Source of the DNA: Acinetobacter sp. Ac_5812 | GTDB taxonomy: Bacteria; Pseudomonadota; Gammaproteobacteria; Pseudomonadales; Moraxellaceae | Direction of reading: 5' to 3' | Assembly: GCF_013072695.1 (NCBI RefSeq) | Contig: NZ_LXUK01000026.1 | Span: forward strand, 19,664 to 83,663 | DNA: 64,000 nt | Made by a program: the position numbers and the translations under genes | The notes under the pieces: generated by a model | Databases searched by the model: none | What the model was told of the DNA's origin: nothing | Seen by the model: the letters and a program-made list of their open reading frames with translations, nothing else | Part shown: piece by piece, positions 35,567 to 44,013 of the stretch | Layout of the letters: each line of letters begins with the position of its first letter | Numbering within the stretch: position 1 is the stretch's first letter

Positions 35567-36195
35567 TAATTATAGCTTAAAATTGAAGAAATTCCATTTT
35601 GGGATTTAATATTTGGTTTTTTTATGCACAGGTTTTTGTGGATAGTAGTGGGTATAAATGGCTAAGTTGCTGATTATTTAAGCTTTTAACATTGATTAAA
35701 AATTAATCAAAATAACGAAAAATAGAGTAAAATATGGAGAAATATAGCAGAAGCTATAGAAGAAAAAACAGGAAATGTCAAAAAAAGGGCAAAAAAAAAC
35801 TATTAGAACAATCTCAGTCTAATAGTTTATTAAATAGGGTAATATCCCTTGATTCGTAATATAACCGATCTCTAATAAGTTTTAAAGCTTTTTTAATCAT
35901 ATTCACGGAAATTCCACAAACTATTATCTCATGCTGAACAAAAGTAATGATTAAGCCCTATACTCAGCTCTACCCTGATATATTGCAGATTAGTTAAACT
36001 GTTGTTTAGAAATCGCAAACAATATGATGTTATATTTGAGCAAGGTTAGAATTATGTATGAAATGTGAATGCTTTAAAAACTGATATATATTATCAACTT
36101 TTTAGAGTTTTACGCCTTATAGAATACATACAACTTGTTAGAATGCCTTATACTAATTAGCCACCCTCACACACCTTTTATGGAAGACCAGTATA
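35567..36195. other. Gene-free 629-bp AT-rich region with two DnaA-box-like sites
   Basis: There is no open frame longer than about 15 codons. TTATGCACA (35622-35630) is a perfect DnaA box. TGTGGATAG (35638-35646) is the complement of a one-mismatch box, 8 bp further and inverted. An AT-rich stretch and an inverted repeat (AACTATTAGA/TCTAATAGTT, 35798-35827, T-rich afterwards, probably a terminator) follow. It is a candidate replication origin lying upstream of two primase-like genes, but no initiator gene or iterons were recognised. Confidence 0.4.
35798..35827 (+). terminator. Inverted repeat, weak terminator candidate
   Basis: AACTATTAGA and TCTAATAGTT pair perfectly around a 10-base loop. 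The T-run after it is short, and a long A-run precedes it, so it would work better for minus-strand transcripts. Confidence 0.4.
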
Positions 36196-37395
36196 GTGAA
36201 AGATTCAATCTTTGCTGATGTTATATCAAAGTTGAATGCGGAAGTTTTTACGCAAAAAGCTGGTCGCTTATACCCTCCTGTCAGTCAATTATTGGCACTG
36301 GAGAAAAAGTTAGCATTATGTACAGCATCATTGGTTAAAAGCGAAGACATTCCAGACTATAAACAGCTAGAACGCCTGTTTTGGGATAACGTAAATCATA
36401 CCTATGGCACTGGTTATTTTGCGGAGATTCCTAAGTGGGGTTCCAACATCTTTATCCCATTACAGGTATGGGAAAGTGTGTTACAGCCTTATGCATTGTT
36501 CTATAAAAATATGAACCCTGAGTTTAACTTTTATGACTTTGCATTTACGACTGCAGCGTTGAGCGCTTGGCGGTACAGCCAACCCGTGCTAAAGCTTGAA
36601 AATGATGTATATCGCACCCTATTGAATGATGAAAACGGTCGCTATGTCGATGGTCATTTGCTGAATTACTACTTTCAGTGGACCAACTTTATTCATACAC
36701 CAGGTCTAGGACACAACGACAAACCTTTATATGGTTTTTTCGCGCATCAAAACGAAGTTTTGTTTAACGGCAACAACGTTAAAGTATTGATCATTGTGTT
36801 TTGCTATGAAGATACTGAAGCCAACATATCTGATGAAGATGCTTTAAGCTTAACCTCTAATTGGGGTGACTATGTGGTTTTAGAGTATCGCACGGATACT
36901 ATTAAAACTATTAAAGATAGTTTGATTGGTACCAACCTTAAAGGTAGTCCTGAGCTATTAATCTTACTTGGTAAAATGCTTAGCTTATTTAATTTCTCTA
37001 TTCATCCTAAAACTGACATCTACAATCACCGTGGCTACCTGATGCAACCCACGTATAACGATACGATTGATTCATTTCTCAGTAGTTATAGAAAGCACAA
37101 AGGTATGCCAGTACGCCGTGGCGTAGGTAAATCACCCTCTAGCAATCAACGCCGTGAAGTCCTCTATCATGTCCACGCACCAAGCTGTCCACGCCTGTTT
37201 GATACTGGTCTGAACACTGGTTTTGTGTCGCGCATGCACAAGAGTAGCCATATCGCTAATGACCATTTTAATACACTACATTGGCTTAAAACTGATACTG
37301 GCTTAAAACTAATTTCAGGTAGTTTATATACTCAAGAAACCGAAACTAAACTTATTAAATCAATTCAAAATTACTTTTATGGTAATAATACTTAA
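36196..37395 (+). CDS. Unknown 399-residue protein, weak AcrVA2-like pattern
   Basis: This is a soluble protein without signal peptide, starting at GTG 36196. Its middle has a segment pattern (ALSAWRYSQPVLKLENDVYR; WTNFIHTPGLG; LYGFFAHQNEVLFNGNNVKV; LIIVFCYED) that recalls, from memory, the order W..F(I/V)...GF(F/W)A...(E/N)G.N...L in the AcrVA2 anti-CRISPR family of Moraxella. A later ELLILLGKMLSLFNFSIHPK fits the same order. The C-terminal basic part (YRKHKGMPVRRGVGKSPSSN) is also similar in kind. Anti-Cas12a activity is speculative, and a plain unknown plasmid protein is as likely. It is the first gene of a plus-strand run with the two genes behind it. Confidence 0.7.
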   Translation: MKDSIFADVISKLNAEVFTQKAGRLYPPVSQLLALEKKLALCTASLVKSEDIPDYKQLERLFWDNVNHTYGTGYFAEIPKWGSNIFIPLQVWESVLQPYALFYKNMNPEFNFYDFAFTTAALSAWRYSQPVLKLENDVYRTLLNDENGRYVDGHLLNYYFQWTNFIHTPGLGHNDKPLYGFFAHQNEVLFNGNNVKVLIIVFCYEDTEANISDEDALSLTSNWGDYVVLEYRTDTIKTIKDSLIGTNLKGSPELLILLGKMLSLFNFSIHPKTDIYNHRGYLMQPTYNDTIDSFLSSYRKHKGMPVRRGVGKSPSSNQRREVLYHVHAPSCPRLFDTGLNTGFVSRMHKSSHIANDHFNTLHWLKTDTGLKLISGSLYTQETETKLIKSIQNYFYGNNT

Positions 37396-37424
37396 AGGTT
37401 TTCATTCTTTTTTCCTTAAACCTG

Positions 37425-37432
37425 TTATATAC
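37425..37432 (+). promoter_or_regulatory. TTATATACT motif upstream of 37464
   Basis: CTGTTATATACTTTTAAT lies 32 bp before the ATG of the 302-residue gene. It is a variant of the GGTATATACT motif of this region and could be the -10 box, but the distance to the ATG is short. Confidence 0.4.
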
Positions 37433-37463
37433 TTTTAATACCCATTTCAATCAATGAAGTATT

Positions 37464-38372
37464 ATGCGTTTCGAGTTCGATCCATCATTTATATCTCATG
37501 TTGCAGTACGATTAGATGGCACTTCCTTAAAATCATTTTTAGACAACCTTGGAAACGTATCTTTTCAAGAAGCTGAAAGTTATTTAAGCAATCTAATTAA
37601 AGGGAATTATGAGCAAGACGATTTTACAGTTGGATTGAAAGTTAAACCTAAAAACCACAATCAAACAGAATTATTAGGGCATCTTTATAAAAATAGTGCC
37701 TTTCAATCGGTTTCAACTGAAGTATCGGATCTCGACACCCAAAACATGCACAATGACATCGCTCAATTCGTTCAAAGCTATGCCAATGTTGCAGATCTTC
37801 AGTACAACAGTAATTTCTTGGACAAGCAGACGTTTAAGCATGAAAAAACGTTAGATAGCTATATCTTCACAGAATTAATGCTGCAGTTCACCAACAATAA
37901 TACCGTGAAGTTTCGTGTGGACGGCGAATATGTCACAGTGATTAATACTGAGCTAACCTCTAAATACATCTATTTTAACGACAACAAGAATAAGCGGATC
38001 TGTAAGTTTTTAAGTAAAAATATGCATCCAGCTTATTTAGAGTCATTCTTAGAGCAGATGCATATTATTAAAATTGATTCTGAGCAGTACTTTTATAATG
38101 CAGTCGTGAATAACACAATAAGTTATGATGCTGACGTTAACGCCTTTATGGACCAATCTCAGAATTTTTTAAATACCCTTGTGAAAGGTTATAAAAAACT
38201 GATCTTAAACAACGTGCGATTTAATCTTTACGAATTCTTAGAAGACGACCTTGAAAGTGTCATCCTAAACCGTATCACTAAGGCATGGCATTACGCTCAT
38301 GAAATCACGTTGCAAACCAACAACCCATCAAAATATGTAGTCGCTCAACCGCTGGTTATAAAATATTTATAA
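37464..38372 (+). CDS. Unknown 302-residue protein, between two plasmid replication-type genes
   Basis: The protein is soluble and helical, rich in Asn and Phe, with an N-terminal mixed alpha-beta part and a C-terminal helical part (VNAFMDQSQNFLNTLVKGYK, VILNRITKAWHYAHEITLQT). I find no nucleotide-binding, nuclease or HTH motif. It ends 16 bp before the TOPRIM primase-like gene and is likely cotranscribed with it, which hints at a role in replication (inference). Confidence 0.72.
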   Translation: MRFEFDPSFISHVAVRLDGTSLKSFLDNLGNVSFQEAESYLSNLIKGNYEQDDFTVGLKVKPKNHNQTELLGHLYKNSAFQSVSTEVSDLDTQNMHNDIAQFVQSYANVADLQYNSNFLDKQTFKHEKTLDSYIFTELMLQFTNNNTVKFRVDGEYVTVINTELTSKYIYFNDNKNKRICKFLSKNMHPAYLESFLEQMHIIKIDSEQYFYNAVVNNTISYDADVNAFMDQSQNFLNTLVKGYKKLILNNVRFNLYEFLEDDLESVILNRITKAWHYAHEITLQTNNPSKYVVAQPLVIKYL

Positions 38373-38388
38373 GTGAGTTTCTTTATTT

Positions 38389-40068
38389 ATGAACCCCCTC
38401 ATGATCAAGTATGGTATCGATATTGGTACGCTATCTAAAATATTTAGATCGCATCTTGAAAATGAGGGCATTGTATTTGATCGTGAGAGTGACTTTCAGC
38501 TTGAACGAAGCTCTAAACGTATTTACCTCAGAACCAATCACCACAATGACGCCACAAAAAATAAGAAAAAAACGGCCTGGTATCTTGTAGATCTAGATAA
38601 CGCACGTATGTCTTATGGTTGGTTTCATGCTGGCGGTGCAAACTTCACTTACAGCTTGTATGAATACATTCAAGAAATGGATCTGCAACCTGGTGATACC
38701 GTATATACCAAGGAACAGCAAGAAGAAGATCTTAAACGCTTCTTAAGCTCATGCAAAAGTGCTGAGAAGAACAAAAAAGACCAAGAGATATTGGCTCAAA
38801 TCTATATGGGTTTTGAATGGGCCAGAAGCCTACCCTTACCAAACCGTCCACACAACTACAATGTGAAAAAGCAGATTAGCTTCAGTCATGCTAGATTGTA
38901 CAATCCAAGCAACTTCACTAAAAATGAGCTGATTGATTATGTCAGCCAGTACTACCCTCAACACAAGAACAGCACCATTATTCTGAACCGTATTATTGAT
39001 CTGCAACCAGATCTAGATCAACAGTCGCTACGTCAGAACAAGCTTTTAGTTGAGGGGCAAAACCTCAAAAATCAAATCATTTTCCTTCAGACCATCGCTG
39101 AACATAAAAACAAGCGTGGTGAAGATAAGTTTACATTACGTGGTGTACTTGCAAACGGCGCTTTCAAAATCTTATTTAAAGATCCATTGGATGCATGGAA
39201 CCAAGATCGGATAATCTTTTGTGAGGGCTACGCCACTGGTGAAGCAATTGCAGAATCAATTCAATACTCTATTCCAGTCATTGTCGTGTACGTGGCTGGC
39301 AACATCATGAATGTAGTACGTGATTTCCGTGCCGAATTCCCGTTTTCACGCTTCTATATCTTCAATGATAATGACCATAAAACAGCATTAGAAAGCAAAA
39401 TAAAGCGCAATCCCGGTATCTATTACGCAACAGAAGCATGCCGAGCTGTAAACGCAGCCATGATTGGACCTGAATTTACTGATGAACAGTTAGATCTAAG
39501 TGACTGGAACGATTTTAAGTGTTTGTACGGCGTTGAATACACGCGTGATGTAATACGTCATAAAATGCAAAATGCCGTGTGGACGACTGCAGTTCAAAGC
39601 ACGGTTAACCCGAACTATTCTATCAGCGCCCTATTCTTTGGCATCAAACAACAGTTGGATGATATAGGCCTCTATCCTGATAGCATGACCAAAAAGAATT
39701 GGTTTAGCTTGGTTTTACGTGCATATGCTTTGCTGACTCAACAGGGATTTAGTCAGATCCACCCGATTGAGCTGGTCAAAGAACAATTTATTGAAATTCT
39801 TGGACAGATCAGCAAACAACCCCGTAAAGTCACTGGAGCTGAAGAACCAGAACTCCTTCAGGCCTACACAAAACTTGTAGAAATGATCGCACGTAATGAT
39901 TCAACAACAGCACTGAATCAACAGATTATCGCCGTGATTAATTTATACAAAAATGCAGATTATCCAATTGAATCATTAAAGGTTTGGCTCAAAGATATTG
40001 TGAGTAAATCGAACGATCCTGAATGGTCCGAAAACTTCATTAATAATATTTTTATTTCGATAATTTGA
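38389..40068 (+). CDS. TOPRIM primase-like protein
   Basis: The 559-residue protein has an N-terminal part resembling the substrate-binding half of plasmid primases (KKTAWYLVDLDNARMSYGWF and HAGGANFTYSLYEY) and a TOPRIM domain near residues 285-400: IIFCEGYATGEAIAESIQ with the conserved Glu, and FYIFNDNDHKTALES with the Asp-x-Asp. TOPRIM primases of this type make RNA primers for plasmid replication or transfer. The C-terminal ~150 residues are helical with no known motif. A terminator follows. It is one of two TOPRIM proteins in this stretch, the other at 41111. Confidence 0.82.
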   Translation: MNPLMIKYGIDIGTLSKIFRSHLENEGIVFDRESDFQLERSSKRIYLRTNHHNDATKNKKKTAWYLVDLDNARMSYGWFHAGGANFTYSLYEYIQEMDLQPGDTVYTKEQQEEDLKRFLSSCKSAEKNKKDQEILAQIYMGFEWARSLPLPNRPHNYNVKKQISFSHARLYNPSNFTKNELIDYVSQYYPQHKNSTIILNRIIDLQPDLDQQSLRQNKLLVEGQNLKNQIIFLQTIAEHKNKRGEDKFTLRGVLANGAFKILFKDPLDAWNQDRIIFCEGYATGEAIAESIQYSIPVIVVYVAGNIMNVVRDFRAEFPFSRFYIFNDNDHKTALESKIKRNPGIYYATEACRAVNAAMIGPEFTDEQLDLSDWNDFKCLYGVEYTRDVIRHKMQNAVWTTAVQSTVNPNYSISALFFGIKQQLDDIGLYPDSMTKKNWFSLVLRAYALLTQQGFSQIHPIELVKEQFIEILGQISKQPRKVTGAEEPELLQAYTKLVEMIARNDSTTALNQQIIAVINLYKNADYPIESLKVWLKDIVSKSNDPEWSENFINNIFISII

Positions 40069-40079
40069 ATGTCAAACAT

Positions 40080-40116
40080 AAACCCCCAAAGGTAGCAAAC
40101 TTTTGGGGTTTGTTTT
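40080..40116 (+). terminator. Rho-independent terminator
   Basis: AACCCCCAAA and TTTGGGGTT pair around a short loop, with a T-run after, 12 bp past the TOPRIM gene stop. Confidence 0.8.
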
Positions 40117-40149
40117 TCTCTAAACTTTCATTGCACTAGGTTTATCGAC

Positions 40150-40812
40150 CTATTTAAAACTAATGTTTCCTGAACCAGTTCGGTTTTGTGACTTATGGAT
40201 TGGTTTGCCATAAACTTTAACGTTGCCTGAGCCTGAAAGCTGTACTTGAGCAGAATTGATAGCTGTACAAAAGATATTGCCTGAACCAGATAGTGCCACT
40301 TCTAAATTGTTGCTTTTCAATGGTAATGCATCAAAATTGCCTGAACCTCTCAAAGATAAGACACAGTGTTCAACGGTACCGTCTAAATCCATATTTCCAG
40401 ATCCACTAATACTTGCTGTGAATTTATCTTCATTAAGATTTAAGACCTGAATATTGCCTGAACCTTTTAAATCAATAGCTTTTAAATTTGGGTGACTGAT
40501 CGATACTTCTAACGGTGAACAAGTACTAAAACTTACATTGTCCTGAATAGCTAAAACCAATACACCCCCCTGAAAAGTCGCACTAATAAGATCTACAATA
40601 TTGTCGTCTGCAGTAATTTCCATTTTAGAAACACTTGAAGCAAAAAACTTCAGACTCATTGGACCTTTCATACAGATTTCGTTAAATGGGTTTACAGGTA
40701 CTTGCTTAGTCACTGGTTTGCCACTTCCAACGATTTGATAGTTGGAACCTGAACTGTATACATTGCCGTTGCCATTGATTACAACAGAACCCAAAAAAAT
40801 ATGTTTTGACAT
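40150..40812 (-). CDS. DUF2807 (head GIN domain) protein
   Basis: The 220-residue protein is a run of short beta repeats with the hallmark GSGN turns: GNGNVYSSGS, LKGSGNIQVLN, SGSGNMDLD, GSGNFDALP, SGSGNIFCT, SGSGNVKVYG and TGSGNISFK. This is the DUF2807 beta-helix found in auto-transporter adhesin-like and other surface proteins. No signal peptide is visible from ATG 40812, so export is uncertain, and a cytoplasmic role is possible. It is convergent with the upstream TOPRIM gene and divergent from the second. Confidence 0.85.
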   Translation of the reverse strand: MSKHIFLGSVVINGNGNVYSSGSNYQIVGSGKPVTKQVPVNPFNEICMKGPMSLKFFASSVSKMEITADDNIVDLISATFQGGVLVLAIQDNVSFSTCSPLEVSISHPNLKAIDLKGSGNIQVLNLNEDKFTASISGSGNMDLDGTVEHCVLSLRGSGNFDALPLKSNNLEVALSGSGNIFCTAINSAQVQLSGSGNVKVYGKPIHKSQNRTGSGNISFK

Positions 40813-41008
40813 ATAAAGCCTCAAATTATTAAAAGTAATTTAACCCTAAATAAGTGGTCATTCATAACCTATTTAATATCTGTAAATTATAACATTGAGG
40901 GCTTAAACATTTTTTATTAAAATAATAAATTAAAGCTTTTAATTTTTCTTTAAACCTTTATTAGACATAGCTTATATTAAAGATTAAACAGAAATGTTTT
41001 TAGAATCG

Positions 41009-41016
41009 GTATATAC
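41009..41016 (+). promoter_or_regulatory. GGTATATACT motif upstream of the second TOPRIM gene
   Basis: ATCGGTATATACTAAAAG lies 95 bp before the ATG at 41111, matching the motif seen at 11856, 27560, 27625 and 34289. Confidence 0.45.
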
Positions 41017-41110
41017 TAAAAGTATAAATTTTCTTAAGCATATGATTAATAGTCCTATGCAACCTGGGTAGCACATTGCACCTAAATATATATTAGAAAT
41101 TGGAATTGTT

Positions 41111-43954
41111 ATGGCTGAGAAAGTACCGAGCGCCCGACATAATTGTGATTTAAATACGATGTTTCAGTTTTTCCAAGAAGAACTGGAGCGAAACTACGGA
41201 TTCGTATTCAAGTCATCTGGTAAATATCAATTCGTGACCGTATTTGATGAAAAAGTGCCTTGCCTCACCGAATCAGATAACCCTAGTAAATCAAGTAGCA
41301 ACAATGTCAAACCACGAGGGATGTATTGGATCTATCCAAACATGAACCGTGATACTGGTGAATACTGGCCAGTACTCAAAGGACACCGCTTTGGTGTAAC
41401 TGACATTGAAATCTCAATTGCTTTTGCTGACCACTATAAGAACGTAATCAAGCCTCAACGAGATTCAAACCCTAACTACAAACCACCAAGCAAAGAAGAT
41501 GTTGATCGCCGTGTACGTGAGTTTGAAGAAGCTCAAAAGAAGCATCTACTTCAACAAGAAAAAGAGCTCTTAGCTGCACAAATCGCTATCCGTATTGAGT
41601 GGCAACGTGCTGGTAAAATTATTGACGATTCATTTTTTAATAATAAAACTGGAAGCCTTCAGACCTTTAAACGCGACATTCGACAAATGCCGTATATGGT
41701 TGAAAAGAACCTAGAGCCATACGGCGCTAAAATCATGCGTAAAGATAACTTTACCCGTGATGAAGCCATTGAAGCAGTAAAGCGTGAACTTCCTGAATCA
41801 GCTACCAATCAACAGCTTCTCGTTGAAACAGTAGAGAATGTATTAGCGTATCAAAAGCATTTCATCAACTTTGAACCTGAGCTTGAGGGCGAAAAGAAAA
41901 AAGGCTTTGATTTACGTAAAAGCAGAGCTGTCATTCTTGCACCGTTAATTGACACCAATAACAAAGTCGTCAATTTACAGCGTATCACCCACCATCGCCA
42001 AAAAAAGCGCAACAAAGAAACCAACAAGCTTGAAGAAGTACTGCATAAGGGTAAGTACTTTTTTGATAAAGCCAAAACGAAAGATGCATTCTTGCCTGTT
42101 AGCAAAAATCCTGATGTTGGCTATGAAGTCTTTAACCCGAATGCAAAGAACTATTTGATCAAGGAGGGTTGGGCAACAGCGATCAGCGCACGTAAGGCGT
42201 TGGATGCTGGTTTAGAGCTTGGTTTATTGGGTGAGGGTTTTACTGCAGAAAACACACAAGTTTTAGCGTCATACAGTAAATCCAATATCTCAAGTGTTGC
42301 TGAGCTTATCTGCAGTATCAATCCTGAAGCCAATATATTTGTTGGTTATGATAACGATGCTGGCCAAACGCTTGAGTCTGGTTTGAATCCTGGCTTACAA
42401 GAAGCTTGTCACAACTTTTCATTAAGTGGTGTGTTAGGTGATGTGAGCAAACATGAAAATACACGTATCACCCTACCCCCGGTTTTCCAAAATAAATTAT
42501 CTGTTTCTGATTGGGATGATGCTCGTCAATATTTAGGTGTTGAACGTTTAGCTGCAGAGTTGGCAAAAGAACTGAATAACGCCGTCAAACGTATAGACAA
42601 CAAGATCCCTGAAGTTGCGTATGCAATTAACCGCTACAACCGTCAACGCGAAGCTTATGCAACCAAGTTCCCTAATAAAGAATACCAACCGAATTACGGC
42701 ATTGTGATTGCACAATCAGATGAAAAATATCTGGAATTGCAGAACATACGTGCTAAAAACCAAGCAAATATTGAAAATTACAACGCAAATATTGAAAAGC
42801 GTAAACAAGATCTATCAAAAGCTAACTATGATGGACCAGCTGGTACAGGTAGCACGAAATCCTATGCAAAACCAAAGTACCAACCGCCGTCATTTGATAA
42901 AGCATTTGATGATAAACCAACTCCAACCGCTACGGCACCCGTATCTACGCCCGTCATGACTCTTGAGGGCATTAAGTCTTATATGGAGATCCTTTCTGAA
43001 ATTGATGTCACCAAAGTTCAAAATGATGTTTTGAAAGTTGTCGCTACTGCAGATGGCCATCAAAAGATTAAAGCCGGTGATATTGAATTCGAGAAAATGG
43101 GTGCCAAAGAACCAACCAGTAGCACAAACCCAAGTATGGATAGCATGCAAAATACCAAAGTACATATTGATGTATCCAAGGACATCAACAAAGATACAGT
43201 TAAATTGCAGAGTGTGGATCGTTCGACCATTCCCGAACAAAATCTTCAGCAAGGTATCGATCATCAAAGCTACGCTAAGTCAGCTATCTTTACCGCTTTT
43301 TGGCTTCATTCAGCAGAAATGTATAAAGCTAGAAAGTTAATTCATGAAGCTGGTATTAGTACTGCCGATGTTGAGGGTTCAATTGCTGTCGCTGAAGATA
43401 AGCTCAATAAAGCTCAGGAAGAAGTTTCTAAGAAGCGGTCGTATCCTGAACTTTTTGTGATTAGTGCGTCTGATAGCGAATACCGTGCGTCAATCATGAA
43501 AGTTTTATCTGATTTAGAGGCTGCACATCCAGAGTGGCAGAATCTCAAAACATTTAGAGAAAATCTTACTGATAGGACCATTGCATTTGATCAATTGAAT
43601 CTGGATACATTGAAGATCAAAAACAAAGTAGTGCATTTGATTGTCAGTAATGTGACCAATGATCAAAACTATCTAAAGGTTCAAGAAAGCCTCACCACCC
43701 TTTTAGATACATCGAACAGCTTGTCTTTGGACCGTCAACAAAAGTTCAATCTTGTGAACAGTCTAAGTAAAACATTAAACAACATGGCCAAACTGTTAGA
43801 TGAACCACCAGTCTTCCAAAGACTGAACGATTTCTTTACTCGTTTTGAAAAGCGTGTAGATGATCTCGTTCTAGGTGATGGTCTAAAGCTGTATGGTATA
43901 GAACCGCAGAATTTAAACAAAACTAACGAACGTGGACAGTCGTTCGATATGTAA
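41111..43954 (+). CDS. Large TOPRIM primase-like protein
   Basis: The 947-residue protein begins like plasmid primases (RGMYWIYPNMNRDTGEYWPV, RFGVTDIEISIAFADHYK). At about residues 345-420 it has a degenerate TOPRIM domain: LIKEGWATAISARKALDAGL with Glu, and IFVGYDNDAGQTLESG with Asp-x-Asp. A SVSDWDDARQYLG segment and helical linkers follow, and the last ~300 residues are coiled-coil-like (EDKLNKAQEEVSKKRSYPEL). The long charged C-terminus is unlike chromosomal DnaG and may bind a partner. It probably primes replication of its element or DNA entering the recipient. It ends at a strong bidirectional terminator. Confidence 0.8.
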   Translation: MAEKVPSARHNCDLNTMFQFFQEELERNYGFVFKSSGKYQFVTVFDEKVPCLTESDNPSKSSSNNVKPRGMYWIYPNMNRDTGEYWPVLKGHRFGVTDIEISIAFADHYKNVIKPQRDSNPNYKPPSKEDVDRRVREFEEAQKKHLLQQEKELLAAQIAIRIEWQRAGKIIDDSFFNNKTGSLQTFKRDIRQMPYMVEKNLEPYGAKIMRKDNFTRDEAIEAVKRELPESATNQQLLVETVENVLAYQKHFINFEPELEGEKKKGFDLRKSRAVILAPLIDTNNKVVNLQRITHHRQKKRNKETNKLEEVLHKGKYFFDKAKTKDAFLPVSKNPDVGYEVFNPNAKNYLIKEGWATAISARKALDAGLELGLLGEGFTAENTQVLASYSKSNISSVAELICSINPEANIFVGYDNDAGQTLESGLNPGLQEACHNFSLSGVLGDVSKHENTRITLPPVFQNKLSVSDWDDARQYLGVERLAAELAKELNNAVKRIDNKIPEVAYAINRYNRQREAYATKFPNKEYQPNYGIVIAQSDEKYLELQNIRAKNQANIENYNANIEKRKQDLSKANYDGPAGTGSTKSYAKPKYQPPSFDKAFDDKPTPTATAPVSTPVMTLEGIKSYMEILSEIDVTKVQNDVLKVVATADGHQKIKAGDIEFEKMGAKEPTSSTNPSMDSMQNTKVHIDVSKDINKDTVKLQSVDRSTIPEQNLQQGIDHQSYAKSAIFTAFWLHSAEMYKARKLIHEAGISTADVEGSIAVAEDKLNKAQEEVSKKRSYPELFVISASDSEYRASIMKVLSDLEAAHPEWQNLKTFRENLTDRTIAFDQLNLDTLKIKNKVVHLIVSNVTNDQNYLKVQESLTTLLDTSNSLSLDRQQKFNLVNSLSKTLNNMAKLLDEPPVFQRLNDFFTRFEKRVDDLVLGDGLKLYGIEPQNLNKTNERGQSFDM

Positions 43955-43965
43955 AAGCAGATATG

Positions 43966-43995
43966 AAAAAGCCCCGAATATCGGGGCTTCTTTTT
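43966..43995. terminator. Bidirectional rho-independent terminator
   Basis: GCCCCGA and TCGGGGC form a perfect stem with an ATA loop, A-run before and T-run after. It separates the convergent TOPRIM and type III restriction genes and marks the edge of the defence region. Confidence 0.92.
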
Positions 43996-44013
43996 GAGTC
44001 AATGTTTTCAAGA

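Noticed and set aside
36196..37395. Plasmid replication initiator
   Set aside because: Its position fits, but no winged-helix Rep motifs or iterons were seen, and residues do not match Rep_3 or other families I know.
42890..43267. Minus-strand open frame inside the large TOPRIM gene
   Set aside because: It is a shadow of a strong plus-strand coding frame, with no independent evidence.
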